Assembly (NCBI GenBank): GCA_016199605.1
Contig: JACQGJ010000239.1
Span: 1 to 5,329 of the forward strand
Source: Armatimonadota bacterium
GTDB lineage: Bacteria; Armatimonadota; Abditibacteriia; CG2-30-59-28
Length of the DNA: 5,329 nucleotides
Direction: 5' to 3'
This document shows positions 1 to 5,329 of this stretch, in pieces (position 1 is the first letter of the stretch; every line of letters begins with the position of its first letter). The position numbers were made by a program, and so were the translations under genes. The notes under the pieces are model-generated. The model did not search any database and had not been told where the DNA came from. It saw nothing but the letters and a program-made list of their open reading frames with translations.

Positions 1-446
1 GACTCGTCGCCGTAGAGTCGCCTCGCTATAGCGCACACCTCGTGTCTCCCCGGTGACTCTTGAAGCAGAACGACGTCCGGTTCCTCGGCGATCACTTCCG
101 CTGCGGCTTCACTGCTGCCTCCGGCACAATTGAGGCTCACAACCCGCAAGGCTTTTCGTTGTCGCTTCGCTGCCTCCCACTCAGGCGATTTGAGGTGCCG
201 GTGATGGATAAGGCTCTTGTGCTCCTCGCTGAAAGCAACGGTGTAGACTAACCACATCAGTGCCATCGCGGCGACGGCCGACTTGGTGTCCCGTCTCCAG
301 CCCAGCGCGGTTAGTAGCAGCCCCGGCAGTGTCCATATCCATGCAGGCCAGAGGGTGATGGACGCGCAGGAGTCGAGGCGGAAGAGGTAACAGACCAACA
401 AACCGCCCCATAGAACGAAGGAAACTGTGAGAAAGAAAGTCCCCAT
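1..446 (-). CDS. Membrane-anchored endonuclease/exonuclease/phosphatase (EEP) family protein, N-terminal part
   Basis: The open frame starts at ATG 446 and leaves the window at position 1, giving 148 complete codons. Three hydrophobic segments come first (about residues 3-22, 30-48 and 56-71), rich in Trp and Leu, followed by a charged linker. The beginning of an EEP fold then starts near residue 98: strand LRVVSLNCAGG with the expected Asn106, then EEPDVVLLQES with Glu130, which matches the metal-binding Glu of the family. The family hydrolyses phosphodiester or phosphomonoester bonds using Mg2+, and membrane-anchored members resembling YafD have this layout, so the catalytic domain probably sits on one face of the inner membrane. 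The start is supported by GAAGG eight bases upstream; GTG at 449 is an alternative. The frame stays open upstream to about 636 but has no ATG there. The catalytic His and Asp residues would lie outside the window, so activity and substrate cannot be judged. Family assignment is fairly secure, function is not. Confidence 0.82.
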   Translation of the reverse strand, partial: MGTFFLTVSFVLWGGLLVCYLFRLDSCASITLWPAWIWTLPGLLLTALGWRRDTKSAVAAMALMWLVYTVAFSEEHKSLIHHRHLKSPEWEAAKRQRKALRVVSLNCAGGSSEAAAEVIAEEPDVVLLQESPGRHEVCAIARRLYGDE

Positions 447-650
447 CACTGTCGCCTTCTGGTGTGAAGCAAATGGGAGTCCATGCTGGGGAAGACTTCG
501 CCGAACACCTCCGAATTCCTCTCTGAGCGCTCTGTGTTTTCGCCATGTCCACCTACTCAACCACAGTCCAGAGGTTGCGTCTTCAACACAGGCGGGTCGG
601 GAAGTCGCAGATCTGTGCAAAGTTGTTTTTCAGTCGAATCGCCAATCTGC

Positions 651-668
651 CTGCCGGAGACTAACATC
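651..668. repeat. 18-bp direct repeat, copy A (3' flank of the dioxygenase gene)
   Basis: The plus-strand sequence CTGCCGGAGACTAACATC matches the segment at 1596-1613 at 17 of 18 positions; only the tenth base differs (A here, T there). This copy overlaps the dioxygenase stop codon, which is TGA read from 669-667. Unlike the other copy it is not followed by the CCGGCA needed to complete a dyad. Its role is unknown. Confidence 0.75.
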
Positions 669-1560
669 AACCATTCGAGTAAACTCGCCTCTCATGCTTG
701 CACGTCTTCATATCGGGCACGCGTTCCCAGTACCGACGAAGGGAGGGGTCTTCCCAGTCGGGGTCAAGGTCATCCCAAGTGAACGGCGAGCCGCACCAAT
801 GGAAGTGAGGCAGCAGGTTGGACTCGGCGACAGAGTGGCTGACCCCTACGTACCGGAAATCCATTGAAAGCCGAAGACGGTCTGGGGTGAGATTGGGGCG
901 TGCGGCATGGACGGTAAGAGAGGGGAAGCAGAGGACATCGCCCGCCCGGTAGTCCGTCCCCGTCCATCGCCACGAGGGATCGAGGTCCACTGCATTCCCT
1001 CCCGGTCCGGGCGCGGGATGAGGCACCAGGAATCCGGATTTGTGGCTTCCAGGAAGAAGCATCAACCCTCCCACCTCTTCAGGCACGTCGCCCAGCGGGA
1101 CCCAGCAAGAGATTGTGTCGGTGGATCCCTGAATGTAGAGCCAATCCTGGTGTGGTTGTGTCGCACGTTCGTTGTCTCGCGGGAAGGCGCTGCGGGCAAT
1201 CGTGTTGGGCAGAGCGAAGACCTCTTCGTCGAAGTAGTCGCGCATCACCTGCTGCATGTTGGGGTGGAGTTTCATTCGGTGAAACGCTTCCAGTTGCTGC
1301 ACTTTGGCGTAGACCGGCAGGTGCGCGGGTTCTCCCTCGGCGATTGGATCATGATCGGTGATTCCCTCCATGACATCGGTTCCCGGTTTGATCCATCCCG
1401 CTTCCTGACACAACGCGAGGATCCGGCCCCTCAGGTCCAACACTTCGTCCCGGGGCAGCAACCCCCGAAAGAAAAGATATCCATCCTTCCTCATGCGAAG
1501 CCGCAAGGACTCCGGGGCGGAAAGGATATCATTCGATTCCACAAACTTCTCAAGCTCCAT
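667..1560 (-). CDS. Phytanoyl-CoA dioxygenase (PhyH) family Fe(II)/2-oxoglutarate oxygenase
   Basis: This is a complete 297-residue protein, a normal length for bacterial PhyH-family enzymes. The family are cytoplasmic non-heme iron oxygenases that couple oxidative decarboxylation of 2-oxoglutarate to hydroxylation of a small organic substrate. The N-terminus has the typical opening, DGYLFFRGLLPRDEV (residues 26-40), where the pathway to the double-stranded beta-helix begins. The iron-binding facial triad is visible: His137 and Asp139 in QPHQDW, and distal His218 in SLTVHAARPN. Arg228 or Arg230 in DRLRLSMDFRY is the likely 2-oxoglutarate carboxylate ligand, and GGLMLLPGSHKSG (164-176) is the characteristic LPGSH turn. 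The C-terminal 45 residues are rich in Trp, Asp and Pro and may cap the active site. The start is fixed by GAGGAG seven bases upstream. The gene is transcribed divergently from the MFS carrier. The substrate is unknown; bacterial relatives act on many compounds, so the name should not be read as phytanoyl-CoA activity. Confidence 0.93.
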   Translation of the reverse strand: MELEKFVESNDILSAPESLRLRMRKDGYLFFRGLLPRDEVLDLRGRILALCQEAGWIKPGTDVMEGITDHDPIAEGEPAHLPVYAKVQQLEAFHRMKLHPNMQQVMRDYFDEEVFALPNTIARSAFPRDNERATQPHQDWLYIQGSTDTISCWVPLGDVPEEVGGLMLLPGSHKSGFLVPHPAPGPGGNAVDLDPSWRWTGTDYRAGDVLCFPSLTVHAARPNLTPDRLRLSMDFRYVGVSHSVAESNLLPHFHWCGSPFTWDDLDPDWEDPSLRRYWERVPDMKTCKHERRVYSNG

Positions 1561-1567
1561 GACTACT

Positions 1568-1573
1568 CTCCTC
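1568..1573 (-). promoter_or_regulatory. Ribosome binding site of the dioxygenase gene
   Basis: On the minus strand GAGGAG lies seven bases before ATG 1560. It is a strong Shine-Dalgarno match at normal spacing and supports that start over internal ATG codons. Confidence 0.8.
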
Positions 1574-1595
1574 AGATGAAGTTACGCTCTGTGGA

Positions 1596-1613
1596 CTGCC
1601 GGAGTCTAACATC
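1596..1613. repeat. 18-bp direct repeat, copy B (5' flank of the dioxygenase gene)
   Basis: CTGCCGGAGTCTAACATC repeats the segment at 651-668 with one mismatch, 945 bp away. Here it lies 36 bases upstream of the dioxygenase start and supplies the left arm and loop of the dyad at 1597-1618. It also covers the proposed -10 box, so it may be a binding site, or the scar of a duplication or insertion event. Confidence 0.75.
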
Positions 1614-1618
1614 CGGCA
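1597..1618. promoter_or_regulatory. Perfect 7-bp inverted repeat, candidate operator of the dioxygenase promoter
   Basis: TGCCGGA and TCCGGCA are exact inverted copies separated by eight bases (gtctaaca). The dyad covers the proposed -10 box of the leftward promoter (1603-1608), where a bound dimeric regulator would block initiation. It could also act as a hairpin if transcription starts further upstream. No regulator gene is visible in the window. Confidence 0.5.
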
Positions 1619-1632
1619 ACAACGACCGTCAA
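1603..1632 (-). promoter_or_regulatory. Candidate sigma70 promoter for the dioxygenase gene
   Basis: Read on the minus strand, TTGACG (1632-1627) is followed after 18 bases by TAGACT (1608-1603). The -35 box matches five of six consensus bases and the -10 box four of six. Initiation near 1596 would leave a leader of about 35 bases with a good ribosome binding site. Confidence 0.45.
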
Positions 1633-1654
1633 TGGCGCAAAGGGGGTACGGCGA

Positions 1655-1672
1655 GTCGGCGCGACCGCCGAC
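1655..1672. promoter_or_regulatory. GC-rich perfect dyad in the divergent control region
   Basis: GTCGGCG (1655-1661) and CGCCGAC (1666-1672) are exact inverted copies around a four-base centre. The site lies between the two divergent promoters, just upstream of both -35 boxes. That position would suit an activator or repressor acting on both genes. As nucleic acid it would also form a stable hairpin, but it is probably not transcribed from either promoter, which favours a protein-binding role. GC-rich dyads can arise by chance. Confidence 0.35.
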
Positions 1673-1717
1673 CTCCAAAGGGTCACCTGGAGAAGGACAC
1701 GGCCGCGATGAGACTCC

Positions 1718-1746
1718 TTGACCTTCCCCCCCTGATTCGTTATAAT
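1718..1746 (+). promoter_or_regulatory. Near-consensus sigma70 promoter for the MFS carrier gene
   Basis: TTGACC at 1718-1723 and an exact TATAAT at 1741-1746 are separated by the optimal 17 bases. Initiation is expected near 1753, giving a leader of about 80 bases before the GTG start at 1833. The strength of the match suggests substantial expression unless repressed. Confidence 0.75.
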
Positions 1747-1818
1747 CCGCTGCAACTTCCGACAGCAGGTTCTGGTTCTGGAAGCGAGTGAATTCGTATA
1801 GACGCAATCCAAACCCAC

Positions 1819-1824
1819 AGGAGG
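1819..1824 (+). promoter_or_regulatory. Ribosome binding site that sets the MFS carrier start at GTG 1833
   Basis: An exact AGGAGG lies eight bases before GTG 1833. The in-frame GTG at 1788 would add 15 polar residues with a poorly placed GGAAG only three bases upstream, so the downstream start is preferred. Confidence 0.85.
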
Positions 1825-1832
1825 TATACACC

Positions 1833-3410
1833 GTGGCGGAATCAAACAGCATCTCTACGGGAGATCAGCAAGGCATCACGGAGGCTAAAAACAAGTTCCT
1901 TTTCGTGGCGTGCTTTGTTGCCTTGATCGCAACTTCATCAGCGTTTGTGACACGGTTCGCCGTGCTTCCGGAGTGGGGGCGGCAGTTCGATCTGACAGCC
2001 ACTCAGATGGGAGAGATCGGCGGCGCCGGAGTATGGCCTTTCGCCATCAGCATTATTCTCTTCAGCCTCGTGGTGGATCGGATCGGATACGGGACTGCGA
2101 TGGCTTTTGCCTTCCTCTGTCACATCACCTATGGCCTCCTCGCCGTGTTGGCCCCCGCCGCTGGCCCTGAGAAAGCTTACTCGATCCTTTACCTCGCCAG
2201 TTTCATCCTTGCCCTGGGCAATGGCACAGTGGAGGCCGTCATCAACCCCGTGGTGGCCACAATGTTCTCCAGAGAGAAAACAAAATGGCTGAACATTCTC
2301 CACGCTGGTTGGCCGGCGGGACTGGTCGGCGCAGGATTCGTGACGATGGCGATGGGCGGCGCTGACTGGCGCTTGAAGGTCGGTGTCATCTTCCTGCCGG
2401 CCCTCATCTACGGGATCATGATGCTGAGACAGAAATGGCCGGTTCAGGAACGCGTTGCCGCGGGCGTCTCCTATATGGGGATGCTTCAGGAGTTCGGGAT
2501 TTTGGCCGCGATACTCGTGGTGCCGATCATCATGCGACAGATCGCGACGGTTTTCCATCTGTCCGTCCCCGCTGAGGTCGTCATTGACCTCGTGCTGCTG
2601 GTCGCCTTCGGCGCGGTCGTGCGGTCCGCTGGAAGCGTGATGCTGTTTGCGCTGATGCTCGTCATGATGCCCTTGGCGACGACGGAGATTGGCACCGATG
2701 GGTGGATCACGACACTGATGGAGAAAGCGATGGAACAGATCCATCTGCCAGCAGTCACCGTCCTCGTGTATACCTCCCTTATCATGATGGTGCTTCGTTT
2801 CTGCGCCGGTCCCATCATCCACAGGCTCAAGCCGTTGGGGCTGCTGGCGGCAAGCGCAGCTATAGCGGCGGTCGGGTTGTTCTTGCTGTCCAAGTCGGTG
2901 GGAATCTCCATCCTTGTTGTGGCCACGCTTTACGGACTGGGCAAGACTTTTTTCTGGCCGACGATGCTGGGGGTCGTCTCGGAGCAGTGCCCGCGGGGCG
3001 GAGCTTTGACTCTCAACGCGGTGGGCGGCGTAGGGATGCTGGCGGTCGGCGTTCTGGGGATGCCTTTCATCGGCTGGCTTCAAGACAGCGCTTCCACCAG
3101 GCAGCTTCAACAGGAGCAACCCACGATCTCGGCCCAGGTCCAGGTCGACAAGACGGGCATCGTGGGACGGTACTCCGCCGTGGACCCGGAGAAAGCCAAA
3201 GCTCTGTCGCCAGTCGACCAGGACATCGTGAACGCGATCACGGAGAAGGCGAAGCACGGGGCCTTGGCCTACATGGCCGTCTTTCCCTGCATCATGCTGG
3301 TGACTTACCTGCTGCTCATTGCCTACTTCACGTCGAAAGGCGGATACAAGCCGGTGGATCTGCTCGAACAGGTGGGACAGCCAGGTGGCGAGACCCCTGC
3401 CGGCGAGTAA
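1833..3410 (+). CDS. Major facilitator superfamily (MFS) transporter
   Basis: This is a 525-residue inner-membrane carrier starting at GTG 1833. After about 20 polar residues it shows a series of hydrophobic helices across the whole length: 21-43, 64-82, 87-108 and 116-145 in the N-half, a central hydrophobic block at 220-282, then 305-325, 333-353, 357-383, 391-415 and 478-499. Recognisable signatures are ILALGNGTVEAVINPVVATMF (about 125-145), LNILHAGWPAGL (153-164), TTEIGTDGWITTLME (283-297), GLGKTFFWPTMLGVV (368-382) and a GG-rich helix LTLNAVGGVGML (392-403). These mark a group of uncharacterised carriers that, as I recall, often lie near sugar-degradation or oxidoreductase genes in environmental bacteria. 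MFS proteins move solutes by uniport or by proton or sodium coupling; the direction and solute here are unknown. Between the last two helices is a hydrophilic stretch of about 60 residues (417-475), predicted to be periplasmic. The gene is divergent from the dioxygenase, has its own strong promoter and is closed by a terminator. Confidence 0.93.
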   Translation: MAESNSISTGDQQGITEAKNKFLFVACFVALIATSSAFVTRFAVLPEWGRQFDLTATQMGEIGGAGVWPFAISIILFSLVVDRIGYGTAMAFAFLCHITYGLLAVLAPAAGPEKAYSILYLASFILALGNGTVEAVINPVVATMFSREKTKWLNILHAGWPAGLVGAGFVTMAMGGADWRLKVGVIFLPALIYGIMMLRQKWPVQERVAAGVSYMGMLQEFGILAAILVVPIIMRQIATVFHLSVPAEVVIDLVLLVAFGAVVRSAGSVMLFALMLVMMPLATTEIGTDGWITTLMEKAMEQIHLPAVTVLVYTSLIMMVLRFCAGPIIHRLKPLGLLAASAAIAAVGLFLLSKSVGISILVVATLYGLGKTFFWPTMLGVVSEQCPRGGALTLNAVGGVGMLAVGVLGMPFIGWLQDSASTRQLQQEQPTISAQVQVDKTGIVGRYSAVDPEKAKALSPVDQDIVNAITEKAKHGALAYMAVFPCIMLVTYLLLIAYFTSKGGYKPVDLLEQVGQPGGETPAGE

Positions 3411-3449
3411 CCTGTCGCCAACCCCAGCAGCTACCGACCCACCACTTGA

Positions 3450-3480
3450 AGACCCTCGGTCTTATGGCACGAGGGTTTCT
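3450..3480 (+). terminator. Intrinsic terminator after the MFS carrier gene
   Basis: ACCCTCG (3452-3458) pairs perfectly with CGAGGGT (3470-3476) around an 11-base loop. A G-T and an A-T pair extend the stem to nine base pairs. It is followed by the pyrimidine-rich TTTCTCCTC and lies about 40 bases past the stop codon. The T-run is short, so termination may be partial. Confidence 0.6.
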
Positions 3481-3513
3481 CCTCTTCGCACGTGATCGCA
3501 CTCTAGATTCTTC

Positions 3514-3542
3514 CGATGGGAGGGAGCGCCGGTTTCCCGTCG
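3514..3542. other. Imperfect stem-loop in the gap before the propeller-cytochrome gene
   Basis: CGATGGGA (3514-3521) can pair with TCCCGTCG (3535-3542) through eight pairs including one G-T wobble, with a 13-base loop. On the plus strand it is followed by a run of A, not T, so it is not a rightward terminator. On the minus strand the T-run precedes the stem. Its role, if any, is unknown. Confidence 0.3.
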
Positions 3543-3584
3543 AAAAAACATAGTGTGGCCTGTGTCGATTGGGCAGCCGTCATG

Positions 3585-3590
3585 TATAAT
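3585..3590 (+). promoter_or_regulatory. Candidate -10 box for the propeller-cytochrome gene
   Basis: An exact TATAAT lies about 47 bases before the start codon. No good -35 box is present at 16-18 bases upstream; the best is a weak TGTGTC at 3561-3566. The promoter may be weak, activator-dependent or read by another sigma factor. Initiation near 3597 would give a leader of about 40 bases. Confidence 0.45.
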
Positions 3591-3608
3591 GGCCCGCTGA
3601 GTGTTTGA

Positions 3609-3622
3609 CTTCGTTGACGAAG
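3609..3622 (+). promoter_or_regulatory. Leader dyad next to the ribosome binding site of the propeller-cytochrome gene
   Basis: CTTCGT (3609-3614) and ACGAAG (3617-3622) form a perfect inverted repeat, equivalent in RNA to a five-pair stem with a TTGA loop. The right arm ends at the first base of the ribosome binding site GAAAGG (3622-3627), so folding could mask it slightly. As DNA it could be a compact operator just downstream of the proposed transcription start. Confidence 0.4.
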
Positions 3623-3636
3623 AAAGGTGTGCGGTA

Positions 3637-5329
3637 ATGGCAATTCGTGTTCGCAGATATACGGTCGCGGTTTTTCTTACTTCAGTTTTGGCGGTGGGCA
3701 TCTTCTTCACGATGGGGGTCAGCCCTGGCGAGGAGAAGAAAGGCGCGAAATCCGGGGAGGCGAGCGAACACGCCGCCGCTCCCACAAAGCTGGCGCCGGT
3801 AAAGAGAAGCAAGGAGAAATATCGCTCTCCCATCGCCGTTGCCGTTTCGCCCGACGGTAAGACCTTGTATGTGACCGACCGCACCTTCGGTTGCCTTGTC
3901 GTTCTCGACGCGGTCTCCAACAAGAAGAAAGGGGAGGTGTCTCTCAAGGGTGAACCCACCGGAATTGCCCTCTCCCCCGACGGCAAGACGCTGTATGCTT
4001 CCGAGTATGACGCCGGGACCGTTGCCGTCGTCCAAACAGCCACAGGGAAAGCGGCGGGCAGGATCAAAGTTGGCCTGCGACCGATGGGACTGGCACTCGC
4101 TCCAAAAACCAAGCGGCTCTACGTCTGCAACCACGAATTGAATCTCGTGTCCGTCGTGGACCTCGGGAAGGCGAAGGAGATCGCGAAGATCAAAGTGGTG
4201 CGCGAGCCGATGTATGCGGCTGTGACGCCGGACGAGAAGAAGCTGATTGTCACCAACCTTCTGCCTCAGGGGAAAGGCACCGATCCGACCCTCGCCGCCG
4301 AAGTGAGCATCGTGGACACCGCCACGATGAAAGTTGCCAAGAACATCAAGCTGCCTGCCGGCTGCACCAACGTCAATGGCGTATGCGTCAACCCCAACGG
4401 TCAGTGGGCCTACATTGCGCACAGCCTGGGACGCTTCAACGTTCCGCCGACGCAGTTGGAGCGTGGCTGGGTCAATACCAACGCCCTCACGATGATTGAC
4501 CTCAGGAAGAACGAACACTACGCCACAATGCTGCTCGATTTCCTGTCCGAGGGCGCCGCAGACCCCTACGACGTCGTCTGCTCGAAGGACGGCAAACGAC
4601 TCTATGTCAGCCACCGCGGGATTCATCAAGTGTCGTTCATCGAGCTGGCGAAGCTGCACGACATGCTGGAAGGCAAAGTCCCAGATGAGTTGAAGTCGCA
4701 GTTCGACGTGTCCACACAAAACCCGTGGCAGGACATCAGCAAGAGTCCTTCGCATGAGACCCGTGATCCTCTGACCGATGACTTGACCGCTCTCTACATC
4801 GCCGAGGTCATCAAGCGTGTGCCTGCCGGAGGCCAGGGGCCGCATGGCCTGGCGTTATCACCCAACGGAAAGAAACTTTACGTCGCCAACTACTATTCGG
4901 GCACGGTGACTGCACTGGACACAGAAGAAGGCAAGGACGTGGCGAGCATTCCTGTGGGCAAACAGCCACCCGCCGATTTGGTTCGCAAAGGCGAGATGGT
5001 TTTCCATGACGCGATAGGCACCTTCCAGCACTGGCACGGGTGCGGAACCTGCCACCCGAACAATGGCCGCGTGGACGGTTTGAACTGGGACCTTCTGAAC
5101 GACGGCATGGGGAATCCGAAGAGCAACAAGTCGCTGCTGCTCTCCTGGAAGACCCCGCCGATGATGTCCCGCGCTGTGCGTGAGTCCTTCGAGGTTTGCG
5201 TACGCGCGGGCTTCCGGTTCATCGAGTTCTCCGTGCCGCCAGAGGAAAACGTTCAGGCTACGATGGCTTACCTCCGGGACCTGAAACCCGAGTCGAGTCC
5301 GTATCTGGATCCCAATCGAAAGCTGACTC
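3637..5329 (+). CDS. Exported YVTN-type beta-propeller fused to a c-type cytochrome domain, C-terminus missing
   Basis: The frame starts at ATG 3637, nine bases after GAAAGG, and is still open at the window end after 564 codons. The N-terminus MAIRVRRYTV followed by a hydrophobic stretch (about 9-28) is a signal peptide or anchor, and a Lys/Ala/Glu-rich linker follows to about 62. Seven propeller repeats of the type SPDGKTLYVTD...VVLD are visible near residues 64-92, 107-133, 148-175, 190-227, 247-288, 310-336 and 401-428, enough for a closed seven-bladed propeller. A charged insert of about 65 residues (337-400) separates the sixth and seventh. The seventh repeat runs into a heme-binding CGTCH at 469-473 (bases 5041-5055), then NNGRVDGLNWDLLNDGMGNP and KTPPMMSRAVRESFEVCVRAG. 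The latter resembles the region after the first heme in di-heme peroxidase/MauG-like proteins fused to propellers in Planctomycetota-type genomes. A second CxxCH would be expected beyond the window. The protein should act in the periplasm in electron transfer or peroxide or substrate oxidation; the exact reaction is not known. Confidence 0.9.
   Translation, partial: MAIRVRRYTVAVFLTSVLAVGIFFTMGVSPGEEKKGAKSGEASEHAAAPTKLAPVKRSKEKYRSPIAVAVSPDGKTLYVTDRTFGCLVVLDAVSNKKKGEVSLKGEPTGIALSPDGKTLYASEYDAGTVAVVQTATGKAAGRIKVGLRPMGLALAPKTKRLYVCNHELNLVSVVDLGKAKEIAKIKVVREPMYAAVTPDEKKLIVTNLLPQGKGTDPTLAAEVSIVDTATMKVAKNIKLPAGCTNVNGVCVNPNGQWAYIAHSLGRFNVPPTQLERGWVNTNALTMIDLRKNEHYATMLLDFLSEGAADPYDVVCSKDGKRLYVSHRGIHQVSFIELAKLHDMLEGKVPDELKSQFDVSTQNPWQDISKSPSHETRDPLTDDLTALYIAEVIKRVPAGGQGPHGLALSPNGKKLYVANYYSGTVTALDTEEGKDVASIPVGKQPPADLVRKGEMVFHDAIGTFQHWHGCGTCHPNNGRVDGLNWDLLNDGMGNPKSNKSLLLSWKTPPMMSRAVRESFEVCVRAGFRFIEFSVPPEENVQATMAYLRDLKPESSPYLDPNRKLT

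Noticed and set aside
181..552. Minus-strand open frame of 123 codons beginning MDMAKTQSAQ
   Set aside because: It is shifted by one base relative to the EEP frame, which has coherent hydrophobic helices and family motifs. This frame encodes nothing recognisable.
605..630. CAGATCTG palindrome followed by a T-rich run, as a possible terminator in the gap between the two minus-strand genes
   Set aside because: The stem is too short and does not extend with pairing flanks. The T-run also lies on the plus strand, the wrong side for the leftward genes.
447..666. Possible small gene or promoter in the gap between the EEP and dioxygenase genes
   Set aside because: No frame with a ribosome binding site and sensible protein composition was seen, and no leftward -35/-10 pair with good spacing was found.
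907..1791. Plus-strand open frame (294 codons) opposite the dioxygenase
   Set aside because: It is antisense to a protein with an intact iron-binding triad and would also run through the divergent promoter region.
1788..1832. Upstream GTG start for the MFS carrier
   Set aside because: It would add 15 polar residues and has only a poorly spaced GGAAG, whereas GTG 1833 has an exact AGGAGG at eight bases.
1938..3257. Long minus-strand open frame (439 codons) antisense to the MFS carrier
   Set aside because: Its translation is a low-complexity mix rich in His, Asp, Arg and Gln, with no domain. It is the mirror of a high-GC real gene with clear membrane helices and a ribosome binding site.
4823..4831. 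Third occurrence of CTGCCGGAG from the direct repeat
   Set aside because: Only nine bases match, and it is explained by codons for a Pro-Ala-Gly-Gly stretch inside the propeller gene.
3682..4845. Long minus-strand open frame (387 codons) opposite the propeller gene
   Set aside because: It overlaps the clear propeller repeats on the plus strand, has no recognisable motif and no supporting start signals.

Overview
The window looks like a bacterial chromosomal fragment of roughly 55-60% GC with strong AGGAGG-type ribosome binding sites. Its gene types are a phytanoyl-CoA dioxygenase-like oxygenase, an MFS carrier with the GNGTVEAVINP and EIGTDGWIT signatures, and an exported beta-propeller/cytochrome c protein. 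From general knowledge, this mix is common in Planctomycetota, Verrucomicrobiota and related environmental lineages. The taxonomic guess is an inference, because no phylogenetic marker is present.

Layout: positions 1-446 (minus strand) carry the N-terminal part of a membrane-anchored endonuclease/exonuclease/phosphatase (EEP) family protein that runs off the left edge. A 220-bp gap without a convincing gene follows. Positions 667-1560 (minus) encode a complete PhyH-type Fe(II)/2-oxoglutarate dioxygenase. Positions 1561-1832 form a divergent control region holding two perfect dyads, a fair promoter for the oxygenase and a near-consensus sigma70 promoter for the carrier. Positions 1833-3410 (plus) encode an MFS transporter of 525 residues, followed by an intrinsic terminator. 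Positions 3411-3636 are a regulatory gap with a TATAAT box and a 14-bp dyad touching the next ribosome binding site. From 3637 to the right edge (plus) runs a secreted seven-repeat YVTN-type beta-propeller fused to a c-type heme domain, cut by the window end before any second heme site.

How the parts may work together: the divergent oxygenase and carrier share one control region, so import of a small organic compound and its hydroxylation could be co-regulated. This is inference and the substrate cannot be read from the sequence. The propeller-cytochrome gene has its own start signals behind a terminator and is probably a separate unit acting in the periplasm. The EEP gene is also probably separate.

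The most unusual non-coding observation is an 18-bp direct repeat with one mismatch that brackets the dioxygenase gene almost exactly. One copy overlaps the stop codon and the other lies in the promoter, where it forms half of a perfect dyad. I do not see a clearly new multi-gene system in this window.
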